Below are positions 48,680 to 59,942 of a DNA stretch of 64,000 bases, piece after piece. Within the stretch, counting starts at the first letter, position 1. Each line of letters starts with the position of its first letter. Source of the DNA: Siderastrea radians (lineage: Eukaryota; Cnidaria; Anthozoa; Scleractinia; Rhizangiidae); NCBI GenBank assembly GCA_964017195.1, contig OZ024897.1:31644036-31708035 (forward strand), in the 5' to 3' direction. Position numbers and translations under genes: made by a program. The notes under the pieces are model-generated. The model searched no databases, had not been told where the DNA came from, and saw nothing but the letters and a program-made list of their open reading frames with translations.

Positions 48680-49375
48680 ATGCCACCAGACACCGACATG
48701 ATCGGAGAACAAGATCTCGAGGCCTTGGAACTGCAAATGGGTCATGGCCATGTGGTGTACACCGGGGGAGCCGGAGGCACGGATGAACTCGTCGAACAAC
48801 TGGGTAAACAGTTTGGGATGCAAGTAGAAGTCCTGGTCCCCCCGAACCATCCTCGAGCTACCTTCATCACCCCTTCTACCGTGGAAGTCTTGATGTTGGC
48901 CAACCCACATCTTCACCAGGCAGCTGAGAAACTAGGAAAACGAATGCCCAACCATTTTTACACCCTGCAATTGCTGCAACGCAATTATGAAATTGCCAAA
49001 AAAGCCAACACGATCTATGCTTTTGGCATCTTGGAACAGGATCATTAACGCATGAAAGGAGGTACCGGTTGGACTGTGCAATTGGCCATGGATCAAGGCA
49101 AACCCGTCTATCTCTTTGATATCCCCAGTCAATCATGGTACCGCTCGGACCATTACTACCAAGGCAACGAGAATGCCGCCACCCTGGTCACTGGCAGTCA
49201 ATTTGTCCCTTGGGGACCTAAAAAGCCCACCCTTCATCAAAGCAGTGCTATCGTAGGATCCCGTGATGTGGACGACAAAACCCGAGCCGAAATTCAAGCC
49301 TTATTCAATCGCACCTTCTGTCTACCCGAGAACATTGATCAATTACGCCTGGAGCTCGAAGACTTTCATTTGTAA
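48680..49375 (+). pseudogene. SLOG/YspA-like Rossmann-fold protein, one in-frame TAA
   Basis: A frame of about 231 codons from ATG 48680, broken by TAA 49046-49048 and then open in the same phase to 49375. The N-terminal part has VVYTGGAGGTDELVEQLGKQ then MQVEVLVPP, and the second part has GGTGWTVQLAMDQGKPVYLFD. A glycine-rich loop after the first strand and a second Gly-Gly-Thr-Gly loop followed by G-K-P-V-Y are features of the SLOG superfamily (LOG, DprA, YspA, TRPM N-termini), which binds or processes nucleotides such as ADP-ribose derivatives. Its role in a Polinton is unknown; signalling or counter-defence is inference. The gene is rightward, divergent from the GRF gene. Confidence 0.65.
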
Positions 49376-49642
49376 TTGTACATAGCCTTTCAATTTTTTT
49401 GTTTTTTATTTTTCCAATTGTACATAGCGTTCTTTTTTATTTTTTTATTTTTCAATCTGTAGATAGCTTTTCCAATTTGTAAAAGGCGCGCCCCCGCCCG
49501 CGTGGCAAAGAACACAGACAACCATTTGTAAAAAACGTCAACTCTTTTTTAATTAAAAAATAAAAAACTTCACTTACAAATGTTATCTCCTGCTTCTTGA
49601 CTCACATAATTAAATGTTCCAGTCTATTTACAAAAACAATGT
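49376..49642. other. AT-rich intergenic region between convergent genes
   Basis: Holds three imperfect copies of TTGTACATAGC-type words separated by T-rich runs, then a GC patch (GGCGCGCCCCCGCCCGCG, about 49483). T-rich and A-rich runs offer polyadenylation signals to both flanking genes (AATTAAAAAATAAAAAAC near 49550). Confidence 0.5.
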
Positions 49643-50176
49643 TCAAAACTCCAAACAACGTCGTACGGCCGCCATAACCTCCCTTTCTTGTTCCTCCCTC
49701 CGCCGCCGCTCCTCCCGCACCCGCTTCATGTCACCGAAATACATACGAATCATTTGCCATTGGTGACCCGCATGAATGGTTGGCAGATAATTGGCCAGAT
49801 CATTGTTCAGTTCGTCAAAATGTTCTAATGACATGGGCCACCGACCCTCATAGTTGGACCACACGCGGTGCCGGTACACCCAGGGGATGATGCGTTTCAC
49901 CAGGGTGTCTAGTAACATTTCTACACTCTGTGGCTGTGGGTAACCCGCACGGTGAGCATTTTCCGTCCGCACCATAGCCTGCAAAAACAGTTCCAAAAAT
50001 GCAGCCACGCGCTGTCGTGTCAAGCGACGCCAGGTCTCCTCTCCTCGCTCGTACATGCGTTCGACCTGACGTTCCAAATGGGTCCTCTCCCTTCCCACGC
50101 GTGTCCTCAAAACCTCCTCACCATGCTCATTCACCTCGCTGGCTAGGGAACCCAACGGCCTTCTCGTTTTGGACAT
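49643..50176 (-). CDS. Polinton hypothetical helical protein
   Basis: 177 residues from ATG 50176 (MSKTRRPLGSLAS). Almost wholly helical and charged: EEVLRTRVGRERTHLERQVE, then TRQRVAAFLELFLQAMVRTE, a Trp-rich middle (IIPWVYRHRVWSNYEGRW), and a C-terminal RVREERRRREEQEREV coiled coil. No family is recognised. TATATAGG lies 77 bp upstream. Intact, divergent from the RING gene. Confidence 0.55.
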   Translation of the reverse strand: MSKTRRPLGSLASEVNEHGEEVLRTRVGRERTHLERQVERMYERGEETWRRLTRQRVAAFLELFLQAMVRTENAHRAGYPQPQSVEMLLDTLVKRIIPWVYRHRVWSNYEGRWPMSLEHFDELNNDLANYLPTIHAGHQWQMIRMYFGDMKRVREERRRREEQEREVMAAVRRCLEF

Positions 50177-50252
50177 TTTTAACACAGCAAACTGACATAA
50201 GTCGCTTAGACCACACTCGAAGCTAGGAGTGACGTCGTGGGGCCTCGCTTGA

Positions 50253-50260
50253 CCTATATA
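50253..50260 (-). promoter_or_regulatory. TATA box of the 50176 gene
   Basis: TATATAGG on the minus strand, about 77 bp upstream of ATG 50176. Confidence 0.45.
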
Positions 50261-50394
50261 CCCTGATCCGCGCAAAGCCTGATGGTCCATCTAAGGAGGG
50301 GGGAGGGGGGTCCCCCCACCCCTTCCCCTCCCAGAGCACCATGGGGTCTTTCTCTCATTGGTTCCTTACCCTCCCACGTGACCCTTTGTTTCTC

Positions 50395-50402
50395 TATAAA
50401 AA
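50395..50402 (+). promoter_or_regulatory. TATA box of the RING-like gene
   Basis: TATAAAAA about 80 bp upstream of ATG 50482. A G/C-rich tract (GGGGGGAGGGGGGTCCCCCC, near 50297) lies between this and the divergent gene's promoter. Confidence 0.55.
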
Positions 50403-50481
50403 TCCCACCGTCCCCATGCCATGTTACAATCCCTGGATGATCCAGTTCAGAAGCCCAACAAGTGATTGATCCTTTCACCTC

Positions 50482-50955
50482 ATGGCTCAATACAACACAA
50501 ACCTGGTGGCTCAAAACAACGCATGTCTGCTCTGTTTGCAACCTGTCGCCAATAATACCATATTGAGATGCTGTGGGCGATCTTGTCATATCAACTGTGC
50601 TCACAACTGTCACAAGCCATCCACAAAGCGACGTCCCATCTTCAATTGTCCAAGCTGCCTATCCAGCGTTCCTCTTGCCGTCCTTAAAATCACCCCTTTT
50701 CAACCATGGAAAGAAGACGTGCAGTTTGCCAAGCAAGTCAAGACCGTTTGGAACGACAATCCGTTATGGTATGCCCCTTGTTATGCCATCGAAAACCACG
50801 TCACGGAAGGATACTGGGGACAACTCCAACACGCGATTGATTATGACCGCAACATCATCTACTTTCTGGGTCATACCAAAAGCGAAGTCATTCCAAACAT
50901 GAGAACCTGTTTGGCTCGACGAGGACCCCAAGCGATTCCACGTATGAAAACCTGA
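50482..50955 (+). CDS. RING-like zinc finger protein (Polinton accessory)
   Basis: 157 residues. The N-terminal 60 residues have CLLCLQPV, then CCGRSCHINCAHNCH and NCPSC: a C-x2-C...C-x(3)-C-H-x2-C...C-x2-C ladder that fits a RING or RING-like finger. The C-terminal part (about 65-157) has aromatic-rich sequence (NDNPLWYAPCYAIEN, NIIYFLGHTKSE) without known domain. RING proteins in DNA viruses are often ubiquitin ligases acting against host factors; this is inference. It is the rightmost gene; its transcript would end in the terminal repeat. Intact. Confidence 0.65.
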   Translation: MAQYNTNLVAQNNACLLCLQPVANNTILRCCGRSCHINCAHNCHKPSTKRRPIFNCPSCLSSVPLAVLKITPFQPWKEDVQFAKQVKTVWNDNPLWYAPCYAIENHVTEGYWGQLQHAIDYDRNIIYFLGHTKSEVIPNMRTCLARRGPQAIPRMKT

Positions 50956-50958
50956 TGA

Positions 50959-51448
50959 GATCCCCTCAACTTCAAGACTTATCCCTATGGATATCTGTGA
51001 GAGACACACTCATCGAAAAGGAACATTAATCCCAAAGGAACACTCTTACCATTGAAATGGATCACCACGTGGTCGCCTGTAACATGGAATAAATCATTTT
51101 TTGTTTTCCAACATGGTGTCTTTTTCTTTGTTTTTTTTTTTAGTCCAGGGACCACCCCCGATGCGCCAATTGGACTTTGGACTTTGAGCCCGCTTTTCTC
51201 AGCGGTTTTGCCCCACCCTGCGCCCACGATCCCATTTTCCGACTGGTCAGCGGTTTCCCATCCCAAAACACGTGACTTCCGCCTTTCCAGTCACTTCCGG
51301 TTCCGGTGACGTCATTTCCGGTTCCGGCGACGTCCTTTCCGGTCATGTGACTTCCGCTTGAGCCCCCCATCCTTATGGGTAGTGGTTTCCATTACTAGGG
51401 GCAACCCAACAACCAATCAGAAGACAAAAGCTCTCGACCAATCAGACA
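50959..51448. repeat. Right terminal inverted repeat of the Polinton
   Basis: Inverted match to 30322-30830. Its inner end (50959-51000) reads GATCCC...CTGTGA, equal in translation to the last 14 codons of polB with two residue changes, although no polymerase gene lies here. Contains CACGTG and repeated TTCCGG and TGACGTCA-type words at 51280-51350, and CCAAT boxes at 51412-51444. Confidence 0.9.
51088..51093 (+). terminator. Polyadenylation signal for the RING gene
   Basis: AATAAA on the plus strand, 133 bp after the RING stop. It is the mirror of the polB signal in the left repeat. Confidence 0.55.
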
Positions 51449-51804
51449 ATCGGAAGTTTGAATTTTCCGCCATTTTGTTACTATTTTTAGAACATTTATA
51501 AAATTCAGATCTTTATATCTTCAAGACGGATTGAGGTTTTTCAATAATTTCTTCGCATTTCACATTATCTCAATGAGTTCTTTCAGAATCATATACTTTT
51601 TGTGCCATAAGAGACAATTGAAAATTTGCCTTTAGCACCGTGACGTCATTTTCCCGCCAAAAACCGTTAAAATAAAAAAACAAAAACGATACGATTGTTT
51701 GGAATAAAAAGTTCTATCATTGTGCAAAGTTTGAGCTCTATCGGATAAAAGACGCAAAAGTTTTTCCGAGCATGCAGCTTCGTGCCCTCTCCTGGCCCGG
51801 CGTG
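51449..51804. other. Flank between the Polinton and unit copy 3, no gene
   Basis: 356 bp not found in units 1 or 2. AT-rich with no open frame. It starts CAATCGGAAG after the terminal repeat and ends where unit similarity resumes (AAGCAAGAAACATAA). Confidence 0.5.
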
Positions 51805-51939
51805 AAAGCGAGCAAGCAAGAAACATAATTTTTTAAACTTATCACAGAACCAAGAGCTCTTGACATAACTTATTTATACTCTCCACAGGTAGGCGATTAA
51901 TTATTCAGATCAGCAAAAGGAGCTCAAAAAGATTTCAAG

Positions 51940-52833
51940 ATGTTGTTTTCTTCCACATCTGAGTGCCTTGCCTGGCTTGCAGTGTTCATGAGCGAGGCTA
52001 TCGCTATAGTAACACTCAATATCATTACAATTATTGTTTTAATGAAAAACCAGAGTCTTCGCAAGCGCAGCATGTACTTGGTGATCAACTTGGCGGTTGC
52101 AGATATGTTGGTTGGAGGATTTTCGGAAATTATGAGTTTCTTTGTTATGGGAGTTCAATGCAATTTTTGGAAGTACAACGTACATTGAAATGGAATTTGG
52201 GATTCTATAATTTATAGTCTGGAACTTCTGTTTCCATTAACTTCTATATTAAACATCGCAGCGATTTCTATAGAACGGACGCACGCTACGTTTCTTCCAT
52301 TGAGGCATCGCGTCATTAGAAAAATGGTTTATGTTGTAATTATAATCATTATTTGGGTTACAGCTGCGATGGTGTCAATTGCTCTCGTTATAATTAAGAA
52401 CTTTAAAGGACACACAAAGTACTATTTTTACGTATACGTTTCATTCAACTCTATTTGTTTATTCGTGATCTTTGTTTCTTACGCATCCATTTTTATGAAA
52501 ATGTGTCGTGGAGCTCATCCTCGACACCATGGTGCAGCCAGTAGAGAAAGGAAGCTGAGCCTGACATTATTCATTGTGACTTTGGTATCTTTATTAATGT
52601 GGTTGCCATACGTAATAAGTATTTTTCTTCTTTATTCTACTGAAATTTTTAGTTCCTTCTCTATGCAAACAAATGCACGTTTCTTTTTTCCCCTGTTTTT
52701 GTTTTTTTATACAAATTCTCTTGTAAACCCTATTTTGTACACGATCAGAATGCCAGAGTTTAAAAGAGCTCTGGTTTCACTATTTCGATTTCAGCAAAGA
52801 CAAGGTGTGGGTATTGCTCTCCGCCCTTTGTAA
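51940..52833 (+). pseudogene. Class A GPCR, copy 3, one in-frame TGA
   Basis: 297 codons like copies 1 and 2, with NLAVADMLVG, MWLPY and NPILY. TGA 52186-52188 is at exactly the same codon as in copy 2. The rest of the frame is open and the splice-acceptor-like stretch is kept. Its closeness to copy 2 at this codon points to a shared origin after copy 1 split off. Downstream ATGs would give helices 4-7 only. Confidence 0.8.
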
Positions 52834-54304
52834 TTAGAATAACAATATAAAACACGCATTGCTTGTTAGTTAGACTTGATAAAGATTCTGCAAAAGGTCG
52901 AAATGATTAAACCTCTGATCTAAACTGTCATCAAGGAGGTTTCTGGGCATTCTCGTTTTGTAAGTAATCATTTTACTGAGGGGAAGGGATACCTCCCCAT
53001 GACGACGTCATGTTCTCGTCCCCATGCATGACTTCAAAGGATAGCGTATTTAACTGAAACGTATTTAACTCACATTCTTTAACTTCTTTTAAATCAATTT
53101 ATTAATTGTCAAAACGGTACTTTCATCGTATCTAATAATACATGTATAATTGGTTAGAAGATATTGTATGCTTCATGCTTCGCTGCTCCCGGGCAGTCAG
53201 TATTGGCATAAAAGCAGATTTAGACTGACGGACATTTAACCTATGTTCTTATTAGAGATAGTTTTTTCATGTCCTTCGTCATGCCTCGGTACTATTAACC
53301 GACGGTCGCCAAAAGGCGACCACCGGATTATAAATTGGGCTGGTTTTTACCCCGCTGTCAGGACGGGGTCTAGTAATACCTGTTTTTTACCCCGCCGTCA
53401 GGACGGGGTCTAGTAATACCTGTTTTTTACCCCGCGGTAAGGACGGGGTCGTTTTCTTTTCGTGACGTTTCTGGTGGTCACTTGCCCCAGACTATTCTCC
53501 GCCAAAAAATACTTGCCGGTAATTTTCGTTCCTTTAGCGTCATTCACCAAAGTTTTCATGAAAGTTGGTGTAAAAGATCACTGGCAATTGAATGGCATAA
53601 AAATCACTTCGACGAAAGCAAAAACGAAGATGCTAAAGAGCTTTGAAAGCCACCGATTCGATCTTGTTATTTTTTTGCCAGTCGACCCGAGCCTCCAAAA
53701 AACAATGTTAAATATTCAACAGTGAAATGCAAGCATTTTTTGGCAGTTTTGGTTTACTTCGCCGAAATCTTTAGGGAAACCATTGTAGAAAAGTACAAGG
53801 GATTCAAAGGAGTTAAGTTCTATTCAAGCGAGCTTTGTAAGCCAACGAATCGAGCTGGCATTCATTTGTATTTTAATGGTGCAATAACTATTTGGTTCAA
53901 ACTGCTAACGTTATGGTCAAAATATTTCATCACGCTCGTCGTCAGGCACGTTAACACAGGGTGGTTGACCGAAGAATTGAAAGGAGGTCATGTCTTAATT
54001 TATATTATCATAGCAAACACGTAAAAGGACTTGGGCTTGTATCTTACGTGGCCGTAATATATTTTGCACCCCCAACGGAGAGTCAACAACGGCCGGGTCG
54101 AATGCCCCTGGGGCTTTTCTTGGTTTGGTTTTTTGGTGGTCACTTCCCCCAGACTTCTGCTCGGCCAAAAAAAGAAGACTTGCCGGTAATCTTCGTTCGT
54201 TCTAATTTTGCGGAATTGTGTTTAGACAAGAAGACGATCACCTGTACAAAAGAGAACGTCATTTTAGATTCAGGCCCGTTTGGTTTGCCTAAACACCACT
54301 GAGG
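52834..54304. other. Unit sequence, no gene
   Basis: 3' flank of the GPCR copy. Contains the empty site of MITE A (53028-53030), the three-copy hairpin minisatellite (about 53340-53450), and the stretch that shows the undisturbed target of the foldback element (about 53740). Confidence 0.5.
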
Positions 54305-54878
54305 TGATCAAAGCCGGGGCCAAACGAGAGTTGATGAGAGTTCAAACTCGCGACCTCGTTTGGCCTTAAACTCTCATGCGCTCTCGGCGACTCTCGCCCA
54401 GTGTCATCGAATTTGCACCTGCTCAAATTTTTGTTTAGAGTCGCCGATAGTTTTCTCCCGTTTGGTCCGCGTTTGAGACGTTGCACGGGCGTTTTGCGGT
54501 CAGCAGTTGCTGTATTTAGTACAGCGGGCTCAATCGCGACCTCAAACAACATGGCGTCCATGTCCTCGGAGTCTCTGCTGCGGCAACCAAGAAAAATTGG
54601 CAAAACTCCACGAAAAAAGTGGTCGCACGATGAGGTGTTTCGCATGAACATAAGCAATAAGCACGCAGCAGCTTTTCGTTTGCGTGAAAAATTCATTGCA
54701 CTGGAGAGCCGGCTAGCCGTACGCTGTGTTTGTTTACAAGGTTAGATGACGCCATGTCTTGTCACGTGATGAACTCTTGTCAACTCTCGTTCTCGATAGT
54801 GACCGAGAGTGAAAGAAAACTCTTGGTCAACTTTCACTCTTCAACTCTCGCCAAGACTCAGTCTCGTTTGGCCCGGCT
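54305..54878. mobile_element. MITE B, copy in unit 3
   Basis: Ends with GGGCCAAACGAGA and TCTCGTTTGGCCC. The interior reads MSSESLLRQPRKIGKTPRKK with a longer frame than in unit 1, including WSHDEVFRMNISNKHAAAF. Confidence 0.6.
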
Positions 54879-55769
54879 TAACGTTATTCAAATTTTGTTT
54901 TCCTGGTGTTCAGAAGTACACCTGTTTCTAGAAATTAGAAGCTTTAACTTTGTTCTGATAACTAAAAGTTGTTTTACTTAAAAAATGTAGGTATATGAGT
55001 AAATCATGGCTTTTACAGTATTCAGATTCAGAATTGACTTTTGATACTGGTTATAAGGTTTTGAAAGGAATGTCAGTTGATACCCACAATAACGGAAAAT
55101 TAAGAATTTTCCAAATTCCAATTCGATCTGGAATCCGAGGGCCACAGGTTTGTCACTTTAATTACTGTTAAGTGTCACCCTCGTTAAACAAAGTCAATTT
55201 ATGTATTTATTTACTTTTCATGTAATAACAGAAAATAAAGAAATGGCATTAACGTGCTGCCAAAATCAAAAGTTCTTCCATCAGCGGCAGAGCTGGAACT
55301 GAAGTCCTAAAGAAAACCAGACACAAGTCTTCCGATTTCCTTGTGCGGGCGGGACAGGGTGGCGATCGGTCACTTTCTCAGTTATTTTGTTAACTGAATC
55401 ACACAAGGAAAAAGAAAAATGAACGAAACGTAAATGACCCAGTGAACATGGGTTTTCACATGGAATTTTCAGTGCTAGAAAAATAAAATCGTATGGTGAC
55501 TAAAGGCCCAGTTACACTACCGAAAATTTTTAGCACGGGTAGGATAAAAATGATACGCGTACCAAAAAATGTAGCACGGTAACCTCGTTTACAAATCCTA
55601 TTTCATACCGTGCTAATCACTGTAAAATAACGTTTTGGTACGGCTGCCCGTCTCACGCTTTTGGTCAGCGTTCTTAAAGGATACTGGCGTTCCACCTTAT
55701 CTCAAGTCAAGCATCTCGCAAAAAAACGATTGAATCAATAAATAATAGAGGCATATTATCAACTACTTT

Positions 55770-55860
55770 TCAGGAGGAAGAATCGAAGATGCAGCCTGTT
55801 TATAACAAAGCCGATACTGGTGCAGAGCTCTAATCAACTGAGCTATCAAGCCTACTGGAA
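55770..55860 (-). repeat. tRNA-derived SINE-like head, unit 3 first half
   Basis: As at 25665-25750. The A box reads TAGCTCAGTTGATTAGA on the minus strand. A second, shortened copy at about 57445-57490 has lost its A box. Confidence 0.45.
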
Positions 55861-57489
55861 CTGGTGATCTGTGAATTTGTATTAATCTCCTTTGAGAGTA
55901 AATAAATGTGAATAAAGGACTATCATTATATATAAAAACTGTGGATGAAATCAGACATGATGACAACCGTTGCAGTCTAAAATACCTCAATGAGTTGAAA
56001 CATACAGAACCTGAAAAAAGTTCGGGCTTGAACGGGGCTCGAAGCAGTTCAATCTGTTAGGTTAATGTGCTGAGTGGTATTTGGTTATTATTGTTGGCAA
56101 CAGAATCTTGCCTGATAAGCTTAGATTATTCACAGTATTGCTCTGGGGAGTCAGAGAAGCCCAAACAATATACTTTTTGGCGAGAATCCGGAAGTAGAGC
56201 AATAACTGGATAATGTGTTTCCTCAGTCGAATAACAGCGGTCATGTCAGATTTCTTGTTTTCCGGGAAATTCTCAATCTGTTAGGAACTGTCGACATATT
56301 CACAAGTTCCCCGCTGTCAACTCCCACTCTTCAACTCTCGGCAAGTCTTGGTCTCGTTTGGCCCGGCTTAACGTTATTCAAATTTTGTTTCTATGGTGTT
56401 CAGTAGTACACCTGTGTCTAGAAATGAGAAGCTTCAACTTTGTTCTGCGAATAAAAGTTGTTTTACTTAAAAAATGTAGGTATATGAATAAATCACGGCT
56501 TTTACAGTATTCAGATTCAGAATTGCTTCTTTGGTTCTAGTTTTTGACCACAAAAAAGTACAGAGAAGCAGAGGAACAAACGCGTGTAGCTTACTTCATC
56601 ATACAAACTACTATCAAAAGAAGCCAGAATTATTGAGGACAAATTTTGCAGAAGATGGACATGACTTTTGATACTGGTTATAGGGTTTTGAAAGGAATGT
56701 CAGTTGATACTCGCAATAAAGGAAAATTAAGAATTTTCCAAATTCCAATTCGATCTGGAATCCGAGGGCCACAGGTTTGTCACTTTAATTACTGTTAAGT
56801 GTCACCCCCGTTAAACAAAGTCGATTTATTTATTTATTTTTCATGCGATAATGAAAAATGAAGAAATGGCATTAACGTGCTGCCAAAATTCAGAGTTCCT
56901 CCATCAGTAGAGCTGAAACGGAAGTCGTAAAGAAAACCAGACACAAGTCTTCCGATTTCCTCGTGCGATCGGGACACGGTGACGATCGGTCACTTTCTCA
57001 GTTATTTTGTTAACTGAATCATACAATGAAAACGAAAAATGAACGAAACGTAAATGACCCAGTGAACATGGGTTTTCACATGGGATTTTCAGTGCTAGAA
57101 AAATAAAATCTTATGGGGACTGAAGGCCCATTTACACTACCAAAAATTTTTGGCACGGCTCGGATAAAAATGGTACGCGTACCAAAAACTGTTGCACGGT
57201 AACCTCGTTTACAAATCCTATTTTCTACTGTGCTAAACACTGTAAAATAACGTTTTGGCACGGCTGCCCGTCTCACGCTTTTGGTTAGCGTTCTTAAATT
57301 TTACCTAATACGAATGCGGCCGCTTTCTTTCAAACTTGGCGGACGAAAGGAAACTGGCGTTCCCCCTCATATCAAGTCAAGCATCTCGCAGAAAAAAATT
57401 CAATCAATAGATAAAAGAGGCATATTATCAACTACTTTTCAGGAGGAAGAATCGAAGATGCAGCCTGTTTATAACAAAGCCGATACTGG

Positions 57490-57912
57490 TTTACTGGTTA
57501 CTGATTTGCATTTTGAAAGCCGTTCACTTGCATTGTTTGTCTGTTTTGATATCGCACTTTGTACGTCCTTCACTCATGTACCCGACAGTGAACGAATGGT
57601 TGGTGGCAGGACTAAGTTCTACCGAATAGTTTTTCCGCAAAAATTGCTTTAACTCAGGTACGGATGCAAGCTTTAGCAAACTGCACACTGTGTAGCGCCC
57701 AAATTGGCCCTTGTTGGCCAATTTGGCCACTTTCAGGTAGGCTTGCACGGTTTCCATTGCCACGTGCAACTCGCTGCGATCAACATCAGTCACAAGAGAA
57801 AGGGTTGAATTTTGAGTATGCAAATGCTAATGTACATCTACTCAGAAATCCTTTGGGTCTCATCGTCAGTGGTTCATGCTTTTCACCGGACAACGTTTTT
57901 TCAATTAGGTGT
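57490..57912. mobile_element. Element E, truncated copy in unit 3 second half
   Basis: The right end (CAACGTTTTTTCAATTAGGT) is intact, but the left end is replaced by the SINE-like sequence (deletion junction near 57490). Otherwise very similar to 25900-26321. Confidence 0.6.
57524..57823 (-). pseudogene. 99-codon ORF in element E, unit 3
   Basis: Counterpart of 25936-26235; no stop in either. Both read VTDVDRSELHVAMETVQAYL in the middle of the N-terminal half. No domain is recognised. Confidence 0.4.
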
Positions 57913-58278
57913 ATCTAAAAACTGTGGATGAAATCAGACATGATGACAACTATTGAAGTCTAAAATACCTCAATGAGTTGAAACATACAGAACCTGAAAA
58001 AAATTCGGGCTTGAACGGGGCTCGAAGCAGTTCAATCTGTTAAGTTAAAGTGCTCAGTGGTATTTGGTTATTATTGTTGGCAACAGAATCTTGCCTGATA
58101 AGCTTAGATTATTCACAGTATTGTTCCAGGGAGTCAGAGAAGCCCAAACAATATACTTTTCGGTGAGAATCCAGAAGTAGAGCAATAACTGGATAATGTG
58201 TTTCCTCAGTCGAATAACAGCGCTAATTTCAGATTTCTTGTTTTCCGGGAAATTCTCAATCTGTTAAGAACCGTCGAC

Positions 58279-58858
58279 ATATTCACAAGTTCCCCGCTAA
58301 AACGTCCACTGGAGGTTTAGGTCAGACCCCCTCCCCCTTATCGTCCACATGGAATTTCGCACTACCATGTTTTTCTGGAGGCGATGAATTTAGTCGCTAC
58401 GACTGAACTTATACGCGTGTTAAGGGGATGCCTTTGTATCGTAACTAGAATGATTTCCGAATGGAAAAGATGCTGAATGGTTTTAATGATTGAGTTAGTA
58501 TGAAATTCTAGTGAACCTTTCTTAATTAACCACTGATGCTTTGTTTTTTTATATCATATATTTAGACAGAACATCTTTGTTGGTGTTATGGTGTAAAATC
58601 AAGCAAATGGGCATTACTATTGCGCAATCTTTGTAAGCGACAAACTTCGTAGATCACTGCAGCACCGAGTTTTTTCTCATTTTCTACTTCAGTACATTTT
58701 TCTCTTTATGTTCTGTTATCAAAATGAGTAAAATGTGTTTTTAACACGTTATTTTGTTTTTGTCCTAAATTCCCTACTCTAACGTCCAAATCTCCCTTAC
58801 CTCTGCCCCTCCCTCTCCACCCCCAAGCGTCCAGTGGACGTTAAGCGGGGAAGTTGTG
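58279..58858. mobile_element. MITE C, copy in unit 3
   Basis: Ends with TATTCACAAGTTCCCCGC and GCGGGGAAGTTGTG. AACGTCCACTGGA at the left and TCCAGTGGACGTT at the right. Confidence 0.55.
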
Positions 58859-58940
58859 CTAGACTGCTTGCGGTCCCTTTTAAGTCAGTCGAGCGGGCGG
58901 GCGAAAAACGAGCGAATTCGAGGGAGAACTTCTCCCAAAA

Positions 58941-59942
58941 GCCTAATGGGCTGCTGGTTAAATATTCATCAGAGGAATGGAAACATTTTTTAGTAGTTTC
59001 CCTTTGCTTCGCCAAAATCTTTAGGGAAAGTTGTGTAGAAAAGTACATGAAATTCAGTGGAGTTGCCTTGTCTTTGACAAGGACGAAGCTGGCAACTTGT
59101 CGTAGCACGTAAACATCACGTCATTGAAACTGAATCATGGCCTAAAAGTAGACTTTTTATGTTTCTTTATTCGGTAGGTAACGGTTTCTTTTAGATTTAA
59201 CACAGATAATCGTGAAGTGAAACTTGTCCGTTCTCGCCGTTCAAAAAAAAAAATGAAATTAGAATACAAAGTGAATTATTTCAGCTAAACTCGATAGAGT
59301 TTCAAGTCCTAAAGTGCACACAAAAAGTATATCAGGTCTTACTGTCAGTGCGTGCTAAACATGTTTTCGAGTTAAGGTTTCAACAAGTCAAATCCTACTT
59401 TTGACTCGCCTTCCCGTATGGCAGACGCATTTTTAGTTTGTGGATTAACTTCTTGCGGAAAAATAGTAAATGAGGAAAAATGAAAAGAAAACTCTTGATT
59501 CATTCCATCAAATAACACCCTCAAAAATATATTTGCACAAAAAAAATTGTTTTAGATACGAGATTGCGAAAATAAATCCATAGAATTCCAAGGGACTGTT
59601 TCGGCTTTCTTTCTGCCCGATAGCTTTATTTTAGTTTTGCTTCAAGAAAATGAGTAACTGCTATAGTTCTGCCAAGACAAAATCATCATGTAATATATCA
59701 ACAACGAGGGCGAACGTTTCATTAGGGTATCCAAATACTGAGAAACTGACCAAAGCACGAGGCCGCAGGCCGACGTTCGCCCCATCTAACAGAATCCACA
59801 GAGGTACTGTATTCCGGATTCCTACCCTCTGGATCCCGGATTCCAACCGTTTGGATTCCGGATTCCAGTCGTCTGGACTCTAGATGCCAATCGCATGAAT
59901 TCCGATGTCCTCCATGCTTGTTTCCTCCCTTACATATATGTT
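58941..59942. other. Unique AT-rich sequence, no gene; GGATTCC minisatellite at 59810-59890
   Basis: Nothing coding is recognised. 59810-59890 repeats a GGATTCCGGATTCC-type word about every 27 bp. Confidence 0.45.

Larger units (their letters stand above)
30322..51448. mobile_element. Polinton/Maverick (adintovirus-like) provirus, 21.1 kb
   Basis: A self-synthesising DNA transposon or endogenous adintovirus: inverted terminal repeats of about 500 bp, DNA polymerase B, retroviral-type integrase, packaging ATPase, adenovirus-type protease, double-jelly-roll major capsid protein and penton-like proteins, plus small basic virion proteins. This set defines Polintons able in principle to form virions. 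Gene blocks: polB leftward; two rightward genes; a long leftward block (37144-48465) of virion genes and integrase; then a SLOG gene rightward, one leftward gene, and a RING gene rightward. Six genes carry a single stop or frameshift while the rest are open. The usual 6-bp target duplication was not found. Confidence 0.95.
54826..57940. repeat. Internal tandem duplication in unit 3, period ~1.49 kb
   Basis: Sequence from about 54826 to 56312 is repeated from 56313 on. The junction near 56312 joins the left end of MITE C (TTCCCCGCT) to the right part of MITE B (TCAACTC...CTCTTCAACTCTC). The first copy lacks element E and the second has a truncated copy of it. Confidence 0.75.
51805..58940. repeat. 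Duplicated GPCR unit, copy 3
   Basis: Collinear with copies 1 and 2 from the GPCR to the CGAGCGGGCGGGCG block of MITE D, then stops matching at about 58940. It lacks MITE A, has three copies of the hairpin minisatellite, and carries an internal tandem duplication (54826-56312 repeated from 56313). Confidence 0.85.
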
